Part shown: piece after piece, positions 10,660-21,262 of the stretch
Position numbering within the stretch: the stretch's first letter is position 1
How the letters are laid out: the number at the start of each line of letters is the position of its first letter
Assembly (NCBI GenBank): GCA_021464415.1
Contig: CM038469.1
Coordinates: 12,750,501-12,814,500, forward strand
DNA length: 64,000 nucleotides
DNA from: Lonicera japonica
Lineage: Eukaryota > Streptophyta > Magnoliopsida > Dipsacales > Caprifoliaceae
Reading direction: 5' to 3'
The notes under the pieces: generated by a model
Seen by the model: the letters and a program-made list of their open reading frames with translations, nothing else
What the model was told of the DNA's origin: nothing
The model's database searches: none
Position numbers and translations under genes: made by a program

Positions 10660-12295
10660 CTAGTTACAAACCCGTGCGATGCATGGGATGGTATTCAAAT
10701 TATTATTAAAAAAAATTATGTAATAATGAACAAAAATTGAATAAAATCACTACAAATCCATGTAAAATATAGCCTTAACTACAATAAAATACACAATTAA
10801 TTCAAATAATAAAAGCAGTGAAAGCTCAAAATAACGCGAGTAAAATGATGCATTTTTGCTATAATAATAATAATAATAATAATAATTCAGTTCATGCTTA
10901 AAAAAATAATTTAAAAAAAAATAAAAAATAAAAATTAAAGAGTACAATAAATAGGGAAAACTCCTCTTATTCCTTCCATAATACTAAAATATACTAAGTA
11001 TAGATGTAAATATGCAAAATGAAATTTTTTTAAAAACAAGTAAATTAAATGTTTCATAATAAAAATTATTTATCACTAAATATAATTATTACAATTCCTA
11101 GATTTTACTATGATAATAATAATAATAATAATAATTATTATTATAACAATAATAAATAATATAGATTATTATGAAAATTATTATAGCAATTAATAAGAGA
11201 GAGTGTATTGGTATTAAATATGTTATTATTATGGCAATTATAATAGTAATTAATAAGAGAGAAGATAATCTTCTAAAACTAAATAAAAACGGAGCCTTTG
11301 AGCCTCTTGCATCCACGTGGCAGTTTCTTAAAGACCCTGCATTTATTTACTTTTTTTAAACTGCATTTATTTACCTTTTCTTTATATATTTGTTTTCCCT
11401 ATTTTAAATTCTAGAATTAAAACTCCTCATCTCCTTAATAACCGGCCTCAGGCCACGTGATGTTTTCGGTTAGGATTTAATCCAAGGAACTTTCGGTTAA
11501 ACTCATCTAATTTTAGTACCTTATAATTAGGTCAAGCTAGTGGTTTTATTTTTGTTAAAATTTTGCTTCAATTTACTATTCCACATTTGTAATTAATAGA
11601 TTACAAATCCATTTAAATTAGACAAGCCACGCGTTGTGTGAGTATATTTATAATAGTAAAATTATAAAATAATAAAATTAAAATATAAATAGTTTCACAG
11701 TTAAATAGGTATTATAATTTACATTTTTGTAAAATTTTAATTGTGTAAGTTGTGAGACTTAATAATATGCAAAATTAATCAAATCATTAAAATATAAAAA
11801 GTTGTAGAAGGATGTGAAATGAAAATAGGAATATTTTGCGAGAGTGGAGTATAAATTCTTTTTCAATTTTAATTTTTTGTGAAAAAAGAAGGCAATCCAA
11901 ATAAATAGAAAATGATAATTATTACCGAAAAAAGAAAATTAACACAAAGAACATCAAAAAAATTCACTTTAATTATCGAATTAATGTCTAGTATTATAGT
12001 ATTACGGAGGAAGTCCTCCGTAATAAGTTTTCTCTCTCTTATTTAATTTCGGCTTAATTACGGTCCTCTCTCTTATTAATTATCTGTTCTAATAATCTAT
12101 AGCCATCCGTTAATGCATAATTAATATGTAATTAATGCAATTAATTTGTTTTTTTTTCCCAACTTTGCACTATAATTACACCATTTGACTTATTTATTGA
12201 GTTTAAAAATAAATGGAAGAAGTGAAAGTATTAATGAGGCAATAAATAACACACTTAATACCAAATAAATAATTTATAATTATAATTATTATATA
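10660..12295 (-). mobile_element. Helitron-like unit(s), composite
   Basis: CTAG (10660-10663), a 7-nt spacer TTACAAA, then the best-preserved hairpin of this type in the window: CCCGTGC (10671-10677), loop GAT, GCATGGG (10681-10687). The interior matches 20.8-21.1 kb and includes AAT microsatellites (about 10861-10887 and 11110-11136). The region after about 11290 is unmatched, and the matching sequence resumes at 12690. Something was therefore inserted between, including the inverted family A copy. Confidence 0.55.
12002..12023. repeat. Inverted repeat TTACGGAGGA / TCCTCCGTAA
   Basis: Perfect 10-bp arms around a 2-nt centre (AG). The same arms with centre CT occur at 21220-21241, next to a Helitron 5' end. 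Confidence 0.8.
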
Positions 12296-12296
12296 T

Positions 12297-12684
12297 ACTT
12301 ACTATATAGATGGAGGAAGTAGATACATTATTATTTTTCTTATATTTTTAATTGAGTAACATTAATTACTTATTAATTGATTTTTTATATTCTTAATGCA
12401 TAATAAAATAATTATTATTATTATAATATTGGAAGTAGCATGTGTTAAATTAATAGTCTTATTTTTAGTTTGTCATAGCAAATGAGTTGTATTATCAACC
12501 ATTAATTAGATTGAAATTAATATTTTCTTGAAAATAATAAAGTAAAAGTTGCCAAATTAATTTTAGACGGAGGCAATATATATTTTATTCTCCTACACAA
12601 CATATTAAAACCAATTATTTGTCAAACTTATTAAGTCAAACTCTACTAAAATTGCATATTTATCAAACACCCGTTGTTAGCTAG
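12297..12684 (+). mobile_element. Non-autonomous Helitron, family A, inverted copy
   Basis: Reverse complement of the family A units. It begins with ACTATATAGATGGAGGAAGT and ends ACCCGTTGTTAG then CTAG (12681-12684), followed by T as expected for insertion between A and T. The terminal hairpin has decayed. Confidence 0.55.
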
Positions 12685-12807
12685 TATATAATTATTACAA
12701 AGGAAGTGGATTAGTATTATTAAAGAAGACGTGAATTATTGAAAAGCAGGAGAGGACACTGTAATTAAGTAGAAATTAAATAGGAGAGAGAAAACTTATT
12801 ACGAAAA

Positions 12808-14570
12808 TTGAATTACCGGAACAATGGCTTCTTGAAGCAGCAGCTCCACCAACCCCTATTGAAAATAAAAAAATTGAGGAGATTCTTCAATTTGATGATG
12901 GAGATGTTATCGTTAGATTTGACAATAATAAAACTGCTAGGTTATCAACCTCATCCAAAAGACCTTCTTCAGCCTCTTATTCTGAAAGCCAAAGATTTTA
13001 TACACCGGCTCCTACTATTAGTTCTAGTATTCCTATCTCCAAAAACCCCATAGAGGCAGGAGTTTCTAGTACTAAAGATGATGAATTACAATTTGAAGGA
13101 GTTATTAATTCCCAACAAAATATTCCTCATGGTGTCTATTCTAAACCTTCAAAGAATGAGCCTGATACTGTTTCAGAATTAGGTTTTGCTATGAAACAAA
13201 TTATGACAATTACAAAAAGTGAATTCTCTTATAAGAGAACTGATTGTAATGCAGAATTTATGCAAGAAAAATACTCTGATTTTAGAAAATGGTTTTTTGC
13301 AGAATTTTCTGATGAACAAAAAATATTTTTCAAAACCAAATTTTATGAACATATTGACAAAAATGAGGAAGTTATCCTTTTTGTCACATGGTTTTATAGT
13401 AATTATGAAGGAGATTACCCTAATATTTGTACTATTGATAGCTTTTAAAAAACTTGGAAAACAGCTTCTGGAAATATGGTCCAGTCTCTTTATCCTCCTA
13501 CTGAAGCATTAAAAATAGAGGTAGGAGAAAATCAGACCTTAGAAACTAATGCCTTTTCATCTAATATTAGGATAACTTCGTCCCATATAGGCCCTGATGA
13601 TCTTAATAAGGTTATTAAGCAAAATAATTACACTAACTTGCACATACAAACTATGGCAAGTCAATTAACTCGTATTGAGGAAACATTAGAAAATGTTCAA
13701 GCTTTTGAAGAAAAAAGGCCTGCTCCTATTATAGAAAAGCCTAAGGTAGAAACCTCTTATATTAAACCTGTTATAGAGATTACTGAGAAATTTAAACACA
13801 ATGATAAAAATAAGGAGATAGTTGAAGCCCTTACTGATAAGCTAGAAAAACTTCGTTTATTTAACGGAAAACAAATACTTCCTATTACCCAAACTGAGGA
13901 TGTCTCTGGGTATGAGACTGATTTCTCCGATATCACTCAATTTAAAAATAAGTTATTAGCCATGGAATGAGATCTTAATAAAATAACTTTTGGTAAAAAC
14001 CATATGACTACCCAAATGGCCCCTACTAGGACTTATTATCAGCGTCCTACTCCTCAAGATATGCTATTCGAGGAAGAAGCTATTTTTAATCCTGTGGCTA
14101 ATTTTAGTGCTAAAACTATTTATGAATGGTATATTGATGGTATGTCATAATACCAAATATTAACCCAATTGTATAGAATGACTATGTATGGTACTGCCTG
14201 CAAAGCTAGTGGTAGCAGCAACAAAAGTGTTGCTGAATTTATGATTGCAAGTTTTTCAGGCCAATTACGAGGCTGGTGGGATAATGTTCTGACTGATAAT
14301 CAGAGAAGTGAGATTAAAAACTCTGTTAAAATAGTTAATATTAATGTCACTACTAAAAATGAGCAAGGCTAGGATATTACCCAGGTTCAACCTAAAGCTG
14401 AAGAAAATGCTGTTTATTCGCTTCTCACTGCTATTGTGCAACATTTTATTGGTTCTCACCCTACTATATTAGATAGAAGTAAGGATTTACTTATCAACTT
14501 AAAGTGCCCCACTTTAACCCATTTTAGGTGGTATAAGGATGTGTTCCTATCTAAAGTTATGACTAGATAA
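12808..14570 (+). pseudogene. Viral ORF1, movement-protein end and coat-protein part
   Basis: A single reading frame (codons starting at multiples of 3) carries the 5' section. It opens mid-protein without a start codon, because the front half of the movement protein is missing from this end. It then passes a variable linker and reaches coat-protein sequence (GQLRGWWDNVL near 14250). In-frame stops interrupt it at 13446 (TAA), 13968 (TGA), 14148 (TAA), 14370 (TAG) and 14568 (TAA), with no frameshift between them. The frame is otherwise readable, so the damage is by point mutation, as expected for an old silent insertion. Confidence 0.75.
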
Positions 14571-15998
14571 GACGCTAATGCTGATTTCTGGAAAGAAAAG
14601 TTTATAGCTGGTCTTTCTACCTTATTTGCACAAAAGGTTAAAGATCGTATTAGTAAAAAACATGGTGGTACTTCTATCCCTTATAAGGATTATACTTATG
14701 GTTATCTTATTAGTGAGTGTATTGTTGAAAGTTTATCCCTATGTAATGATATCAAGCTTAAAGCTCAACTTAAAGCTCAGAATTTAACTGGTCGTAAAGA
14801 AATAGGAGAATTTTGTGATCATTTTGCTTATGATCTTAGCATTCCTTATTCCAGGACTAAGAAAACTACTGACAGTTCTAATAGGATTAGAAAACACCAT
14901 AAAAAACGTAAAAAATCACATAAGAAAACCTCTCAACCTTCCACCTCTAGGACTCCTCATAAGAAGCCTGGGCCTAATAAGAAGCCTAATATGAGTCAAA
15001 TTATTTGTAGAAAATGTGGCAAGGCTGGCCACTATGCTAATAAGTGTTGGACTAAGCAAAAGCTTAGTGAAATAGCTGATGAAGGCCTTAAAAGGCAACT
15101 TATGGCGGTTTTATTGAACCCTAGTGATAATGAGGAAGAAAATGAAGAGGAAGAAGTTAATAACATTAGATCTGAATCCCCTTCTAATTCTCCTAGCAAT
15201 AATTCGGAGTCTGATTCTGATTGCAAGTGCAAATCACAGACTGATTATTACAAGGCTATATTAGAAACTAATGGTCTTAGTATTAATGTTTTAACTAAAG
15301 AAGAACAGTCTATCTTAGATCTTATAGATCAAGTTGAGGATACTAATGTTAAACGTAAACTTATAGAACAATATTTAGCTACGTTTAAAACTAAAAAAAG
15401 TATTTTACCTAGTATAGAACCGTATTCCTTACATAATATCCTTGAAAGTTTTTATAAAACTCCGGAAAAAGAGGTTACTATTTCGGATCTAAGGACAGAA
15501 ATTAATAGTTTAAAAACTGAAGTTAGAGATATTAAACTTCGTCTCTCTATTTTAGAAAAATCTCCTACTATTACTGAAAGTTCTTCTCAGACTATGGTCC
15601 TTAATACTAGTGACAATTTTCTTAATCTTATAGATCAAGTTATTGTTCAGAAATGGTACATCAATATTACTATTGTTGTAGATAAAGATTTTATCCTTAA
15701 AGACATAACCCTTCTTGATACAGGGGCTGATATGAATTGTATTAGGGAAGGTTTGGTTCCTACTAAATATTTTGAGAAAACTTCAGAATCTATGACTAGT
15801 GCGGGAGGAAATAAGCTTAAAATCAATTTTAAATTATCCAATGCTTATGTTTGCAATGATGGTATGTGTATAAAAAGTACTTTTATCGTAATTAAAAATC
15901 TATCTCAACGTATTATATTAGGTACTCATTTTCTAAATCTTATAGAACCTTTTACTAAAGATAAGAGAGGACTCGTCACACAATTTGACAATAGATAA
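14571..15998 (+). pseudogene. Viral ORF1, coat protein zinc knuckle and protease
   Basis: Same frame as the preceding part, open for about 475 codons. A basic stretch (KKHKKRKKSHKK type, about 14890-14920) precedes a CCHC zinc knuckle C-X2-C-X4-H-X4-C at 15006-15047, the nucleic-acid-binding end of caulimovirid coat proteins. An acidic serine-rich segment follows. The protease active site LLDTGAD is at about 15711-15731 and the ILGTHFL motif near 15915. The section ends at a TAA stop (15996-15998) that falls inside the expected polyprotein, so it is a lesion and not the natural end. Confidence 0.85.
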
Positions 15999-17574
15999 AT
16001 TTTATTTAAATTTATTACTAAACCTCGTATTAAGGAAATTAATGAGGTTAAAGATAAACTTGTGTTTAAAGAGAAACATTTAGAATATTTACAGGAAGAT
16101 ATTAAAATCATGAATATAAATCTCCAAATCAATAATCCTAAAACAAAGCTTTCTATTAAAAATCTACAAGAAGAATTATTCATGAAATTTGTAGTGATAT
16201 CCCTACTGCTTTTTGGGAAAGGAAAAAACATATTGTTCCCCTTCCTTATGAGGAAGATTTTGATGAGAAAAATATCTCTACTAAGGCTAGGCCAGCCCAA
16301 ATGAATTTTGTCTTATTAGAATATTGCAAAACTGAAATCTCTTCTCTTATAGAGAAAGATCTCATTAGGAAGAGTTATTCTCTTTGGAGTTATACAGCCT
16401 TCTATGTCAATAAGGCTTCTGAAATTGAGAGAGGTGCTCCTAGGTTAGTTATTAATTATAAACCTTTAAATAAAGTTTTAAAGTGGATAAGATATCCTCT
16501 TCCTAATAAAAAAGATTTATTGGCTCGCCTACAAGCTGTTGTTATATTTTCAAAATTTGATTTAAAATCTGGTTATTGGCAAATTCAAATTGCTGAAGTT
16601 GATAAATATAAAACTGCTTTTACAGTCCCATTTGGACATTATGAGTGGAATGTCATGCCATTTGGATTAAAAAATGCTCCTTCAGAATTCCAAAACATTA
16701 TGAATGATATTTTTACTCCTTACAGTACTTTTTCTATTGTTTATATTGATGATATTCTTATCTTCTCCAATAGTATTGACCAACATATTAAGCACATTCA
16801 AATTTTTATAAAAATTATAAAAAATGCTGGTTTGGTTGTTTATGTAAAAAAGATGAGTATTTTCCAAACAAAAATAAGATTCTTAGGCCACGAAATTACT
16901 AAGGAAAATATTATTCCTATCAATAGGGCCATTGAATTTGCAGATAAATTCCCCAATGAAATTAGAGATAAAACTCAATTACAAAGATTTTTAGGATCTT
17001 TAAATTATATTCGCGATTATTACCAGAATCTGACTACAGATTGTATTCCTTTGTATGAGAGACTAAGAAAAAATCCTCCTCCCTGGTCTGATAGACATAC
17101 TAAAGCTGTAAAAATTATTAAATCAAAAGTTAAACAACTTCCTTGCTTAGCCTCATTTCGCCCTATTCTTTTAAAATTGTTGAAACGGATGCTTCAGATA
17201 TTGGCTTTGGTGGCATTCTTAAACAAAAATTTAAAAACTCTGATAAAGAAATCTTATCTAGATTTACTTCAGGAAAATGGAATGATGCTCAGAAAAATTA
17301 TTCTACTATTAAAAAAGAAATTTTATCTATTGTTGAATGTGTTTCTGATTTCCAAGAAGATTTATTAAATCAAGAATTTTTATTACGTATTGATTGTCAA
17401 GCAGCCAAAGATGTGCTTGAAAAGGATGTAAAAAATATTGCTTCAAAACAAATATTTGCTAGATGGCAAGCAATATTATCAGTATTTGATTTTAAGATAG
17501 AATTTATAAAAGGAGAATTAAATTCCCTTCCTGATTTCTTAACTAGAGAATTTTTGCAGGGTAAGGTCTCATGA
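15999..17574 (+). pseudogene. Viral ORF1, reverse transcriptase and RNase H
   Basis: Reverse transcriptase motifs run from LVINYKPLNK (about 16447) through PFGLKNAP (about 16660) to the catalytic YIDD at 16742-16753. RNase H begins at about 17179 with ETDAS and ends in a LTREF-type tail before the TGA at 17572-17574. Two single-base frameshifts break it: one near 16175-16180 before the RT and one near 17160 between RT and RNase H. All catalytic motifs of the RT are intact. The final stop overlaps the ORF2 start. Confidence 0.9.
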
Positions 17575-18917
17575 GTAGACCGCCAGGTTCCTCTTCCTCT
17601 TATAGAGGACAAAGAGGTAGAGGAGGTCCTCCTCGGTCTCCTGCTCGTAATATTGGCACTTATGGGATTAAATCCCAGGCTTCTTCTTCTCAAGTTAAAC
17701 CACCGTCCCTAGCGACGTTCAAAGAAGCTCTTAAAGAGGAAGTTCAAGTGGCTTTAAAAAAGCCCCAACAAGATTTTGTTCTCTATTTACAAGAAAGTGA
17801 CCAAAGATTTGCTATGAACCCTGGGACTATTGCCCAAATGTATTTTGAAAATAAGATGGAATTTCCTCTTATTAGTGGGAAGACAAGAGATTATTATGAG
17901 GCCATTCATAAAGATACCGAAAGCGTAGTATTCACGGATATGAATAGAAATGTGGGTTCATATAACTCTGAAATTGCGTTCAGCAAGGCCTTTATTAAAG
18001 GTGTCATAAGTATTGAAGAATGGGGATTAAATCCAAATAAAGAACAAAGCCTACGGACTCATTATACAGATAATAGAACAGCCCCACATTCTTATAATTA
18101 TTGGGACTATATTGAAACCTGGAAAAAAGCTTTCTTATATCAAAACCAATATAATTCTCATACTTGGTTCTTCCGTATAGACAGCCTTAAAAGCGATGAT
18201 TCTTATTTAAAATCTCTCCCTCACTGGTTCTTTCAGTGGTTTATTTTGTCTAGCCCGGAAGAAGATATTCTTCCAAATAATTTATATGAACTCTTTATTG
18301 CTTATAGCAAAAATAATCCTAGGCTTCTTATTAAGGAGCAGTATCATGTCAAAAACTTTGAATTATTACAATTTTTTACTAATTATCATATTCCCTGGAT
18401 ATTCCAATGGAATTTTAATACTACTACCCGTAATAACGGGTTATTTCTCCTAGTCCGTGACTATTATTATAAATGGTGGCAAAAATTTGACACTACTGAA
18501 CTTATAGTTCAAATTAAAAAAGATCTTTTTGAATTTATTGAATTCAATAAACAGGCTGAGGATGATGAAGCTTTCTTAAAGAAACAGAGTATTGAAAAAA
18601 CTGAGTTTAAAACTCCTTCCCTTGCTTCTCTTAAAGAGAAATTCCCTAATACACCATTAAAAGAGCTTAAAGCCAAAATTCTTCAAAATTTAGCCTCACA
18701 ATTAGATATAGATGAGGACATTATGTCTATTTCACAAGATTCAAAATCTGAGGTTAAATCCGAACCTAATAATCAATTAATTAATATTGATGAAGAAGAT
18801 TTCGCGGAGCCAAATGAAGATATGTCTACTCATATGGGAAGATGGCTCCCCCGTCTATATGATGACGCAAACACTCCACCTACAAAAGAAGACAAAGGGA
18901 AAAATCAAGTGGAGTAG
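17571..18917 (+). CDS. Viral ORF2 protein, function unknown
   Basis: This is an uninterrupted 448-codon frame whose ATG overlaps the ORF1 stop as ATGA (17571-17574). Such an arrangement suggests translation by termination and reinitiation. The first 30 residues are rich in Ser, Arg, Gly and Pro (RGQRGRGGPPRSPAR), which looks like an RNA-binding or nuclear-type basic patch. The middle is aromatic-rich, with several Trp-containing stretches (residues about 175-310). The last 70 residues are acidic. A second ORF of about this size and position is known in florendoviruses, without an assigned role. It is the only full-length open frame in this viral copy. Whether it is expressed cannot be told from sequence. 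Confidence 0.7.
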   Translation: MSRPPGSSSSYRGQRGRGGPPRSPARNIGTYGIKSQASSSQVKPPSLATFKEALKEEVQVALKKPQQDFVLYLQESDQRFAMNPGTIAQMYFENKMEFPLISGKTRDYYEAIHKDTESVVFTDMNRNVGSYNSEIAFSKAFIKGVISIEEWGLNPNKEQSLRTHYTDNRTAPHSYNYWDYIETWKKAFLYQNQYNSHTWFFRIDSLKSDDSYLKSLPHWFFQWFILSSPEEDILPNNLYELFIAYSKNNPRLLIKEQYHVKNFELLQFFTNYHIPWIFQWNFNTTTRNNGLFLLVRDYYYKWWQKFDTTELIVQIKKDLFEFIEFNKQAEDDEAFLKKQSIEKTEFKTPSLASLKEKFPNTPLKELKAKILQNLASQLDIDEDIMSISQDSKSEVKSEPNNQLINIDEEDFAEPNEDMSTHMGRWLPRLYDDANTPPTKEDKGKNQVE

Positions 18918-19311
18918 TGATTAAAAAAAATTTGATGAGTTATTGACTACTTTATTAAAGTAAAGGAAAAGCTTTATTAAAGTATTGGCTCCTTTGGACA
19001 ATCGACTGCAATTTTCAAGCACACGCCACCAAAGGAATCTTGCAATTATTTTGCTTTCACTGTACAAACATTGTTACAATTATTTTGCTTTTACTGTGTA
19101 ATATTACTATTTGCTTTTCCTGTTTACTTTTCTCTCCCTATTTAAGATAGGCTTGTGTGATGGGAGAAGGGGTCTTCTTTTTTCTTTGCTTTCTTTCTCC
19201 GTTGTTGTTTTCTCCTCTATTTTCTTTCTTTCTTTCTTTTAATCTTGTAATTTTGTTTCATATTAATAAAAATTTGAGTTCTGTTCTTCATTCTCGATCC
19301 TTAGTCTAATT
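18918..19311 (+). promoter_or_regulatory. Viral intergenic region with promoter and poly(A) signal
   Basis: After ORF2 comes a noncoding stretch with a direct repeat of CAATTATTTTGCTTT (two copies at about 19040-19090), a TATA-like TATTTAAG at 19139-19146 and, about 125 bases later, AATAAA at 19265-19270. The order fits the single pregenomic-RNA promoter and polyadenylation site of caulimovirids. The pyrimidine-rich leader between them (19185-19316) recurs at 19814-19949. Confidence 0.6.
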
Positions 19312-19324
19312 TGGTATCAGAGGC
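19312..19324 (+). other. Viral primer-binding site, initiator tRNA-Met
   Basis: TGGTATCAGAGGC matches the complement of the 3' end of plant initiator tRNA-Met over its first eleven bases. This is the site from which caulimovirids prime minus-strand DNA synthesis and, by convention, the genome origin. Confidence 0.85.
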
Positions 19325-19468
19325 AGGAATTAGTGGGACGTCATCCAAGTCGCGTTGCAGCTCTAACCCTTTTAGCAAAGGTATTGCTTGTTGGTTATCC
19401 ATGTTTGCATAAATCGTTGACAGATGTGCTAATTTTATTGTTTCTGTTTATTAAATTTTTCTCTTGAA

Positions 19469-19808
19469 ATGTTGAGCAGATCTATTTCGCGTTCAAAATA
19501 TGTTCCCAGTTCTTTTATAAAGAACACTGATGATGTCGAATTTTCTAATATAGAAAATAAATTATTAAACTGGCATTTACCTATGGTTAAACCCAACAAA
19601 ATTTATAATTCTGGAATGTTTGATTTTATTTTTTCAATGTCTATTAAAACTATTGAACAGACTATTCCCGTTGGTAATAATCTTGATCATATGCAGCTAT
19701 TACATGAAGATGAAATCTTGCGTTATAAAGATAAATATAAATATATGCATATTGGTCTTATTCAAGTGGCTATTAAACCTTTAACTTCTTTAGGTTTAAA
19801 TACCTCCT
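19469..19808 (+). pseudogene. Viral movement protein, N-terminal fragment
   Basis: Begins with ATG at 19469, 145 bases after the primer site, the expected place for ORF1 of a second genome unit. It runs about 112 codons, including an IGLIQVAIKPL stretch of the kind found in 30K-type movement proteins, which widen plasmodesmata. It then runs straight into the leader repeat at 19814. The open frame continues to 19942, but the codons after about 19808 are leader sequence and not protein. Confidence 0.65.
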
Positions 19809-19813
19809 TATTA

Positions 19814-19949
19814 TTTGCTTTCTTTCTCCGTTGTTGTTTTCTCCTCTGTTTTCTTTCTTTCTTTCTTTCTTTTAATCTTGTAATTTTGTTTCATATCAAT
19901 AAAAATTTGAGTTCTGTTCTTCATTCTCGATCCTTAGTCTAATTTGGTA
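19814..19949 (+). repeat. Second copy of viral leader, ending in primer site
   Basis: Near-identical to 19185-19316, with one extra CTTT unit and two substitutions. It stops after TTTGGTA, i.e. five bases into the primer-binding site, and host-type repeat sequence follows immediately. Confidence 0.9.
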
Positions 19950-20624
19950 ATTATTTATGCAAAAAGATTTCATACTCTTTGCTTGCCAGATTTAGTATGC
20001 ATAGAGATAATCATATGACACCTTGAATGATAAATGAATTACATTAGAACTTTTAATTTGGCATGGAATTAAATGTGGGGCCAAAGATTGATATAACGAA
20101 TACTTTTATATCAAGGAATCTAAAAATCATAGTAAGATATATAATTTTATATCGCACTTTGCTATAATTTTTGCAAGTCAGTATTTGTTAACTTTATTAT
20201 TGAATTTCCGCTTGGATTCTTCTTTATTGAAAATAATAAAATAATAATGTACCAAAAACACAATAAAAGTGAAAATATGAATAGAACAAAAATAAGAATA
20301 TTGATTGGTCATATTAAATATATATATATATCTATAAAGGCCTTGTAAATCTTAGTAAGAGAATCATATTATTTAAGAAAACAGTTGATGACAGTGGATG
20401 GAATATATCAAAATGTAAATAATTTGGGCATAATGTAATATAAATTTAGCAAACTGAAATTATATATTTCTTGAAAAAAAGCATGTAATATATATATATA
20501 TATATATATATATAAGTTAATAAAATATATACAATTAATAAATATTAATGAAATAAGTACATTTAATACATATTAATGATATAGTAAACGGAGAAACTTT
20601 CTCTATAATACTATAATATAATAG
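19950..20624. repeat. Dispersed repeat, no gene
   Basis: 19950-20080 matches 24229-24358, and 20130-20620 matches 53.54-54.03 kb. It is AT-rich with a TA microsatellite (about 20489-20514). It contains GGGGCCAAAGATTG (about 20077), the empty counterpart of the MULE-like insertion site at 24.36 kb. Confidence 0.6.
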
Positions 20625-21262
20625 CTTATTGTACCCGTGCGATGCAGATGTTATATGAAATTATTAATTAATTAATATAATAAATGTATCATTAATATAA
20701 GTTACTTTATTTTTGTATATATGTTTATACTTATATAATATATTGTCAAGTGTTTTCAAATATAAAATTATTAGGGCAATTATTCCTTCCATAATATAAA
20801 ATATACTAAGTATAGATGTAAATACATGCAAAATGAAAAATTTAAAAAACAAGTAAATAAATGTTTCATTGAATAAAAATTATTTATCACTAAATATAAT
20901 TATTACAATTCCTAGATTTTACTATGATAATAATATAAAAATAATTAGCTTATTATTATAACAATAATAAATAATATAGATTATTATGAAAATTATTATA
21001 CTGCATGTAATAGGGCTCAGAGAGAGTGTATTGAGTATTAAATGTGTTATTATTGGCAAATTCCCCTATAAGAAAATAGCAATTAATAAGAGAGAAGATA
21101 TATATAAATTTCGTTATTACAAAGGAAGTGAATTAGTATTATTAAAGAAGAAGATGCAATTATTGAAAAGCAAGAGAGGACACTGTAATTAAGTAGAAAT
21201 TTCTAAATAGAGAAAATGCTTACGGAGGACTTCCTCCGTAATACTTTCATGCAGCTATTAGA
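20625..21262 (-). mobile_element. Non-autonomous Helitron-like unit C
   Basis: The left side shows ACCCGTGCGATGCAG, half of the terminal hairpin, after a decayed CTAG. The right end reads CAGCTATTAGA and abuts the next CTAG directly. The interior matches 10.99-11.28 kb and 12.69-12.79 kb. It is noncoding. Confidence 0.5.
21220..21241. repeat. Inverted repeat at Helitron 5' end
   Basis: TTACGGAGGA and TCCTCCGTAA arms around CT, overlapping the conserved GTATTACGGAGGAAGT 5'-end box (minus strand) of unit C. Confidence 0.75.

Larger units (their letters stand above)
12804..19949 (+). mobile_element. Endogenous pararetrovirus, florendovirus-like
   Basis: In order: the C-terminal side of the movement protein, coat protein with zinc knuckle, aspartic protease, reverse transcriptase, RNase H, a second ORF, a promoter/polyadenylation region, a tRNA-Met primer site, then the N-terminal part of a movement protein and a repeat of the leader. 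There is no integrase and there are no LTRs, which separates it from gypsy elements. One long ORF1 holding all replication domains plus a downstream ORF2 is the plan of the Florendovirus group of Caulimoviridae. Other caulimovirid genera are less likely but not excluded. The left edge (about 12804) follows host sequence that is also present at 21.1-21.2 kb. The copy is heavily broken and cannot be active. Confidence 0.8.

Noticed and set aside
12804..19949. Gypsy retrotransposon instead of pararetrovirus
   Set aside because: No LTRs, no integrase after RNase H, a tRNA-Met primer site, a movement-protein fragment and an ORF2 overlapping the ORF1 stop.
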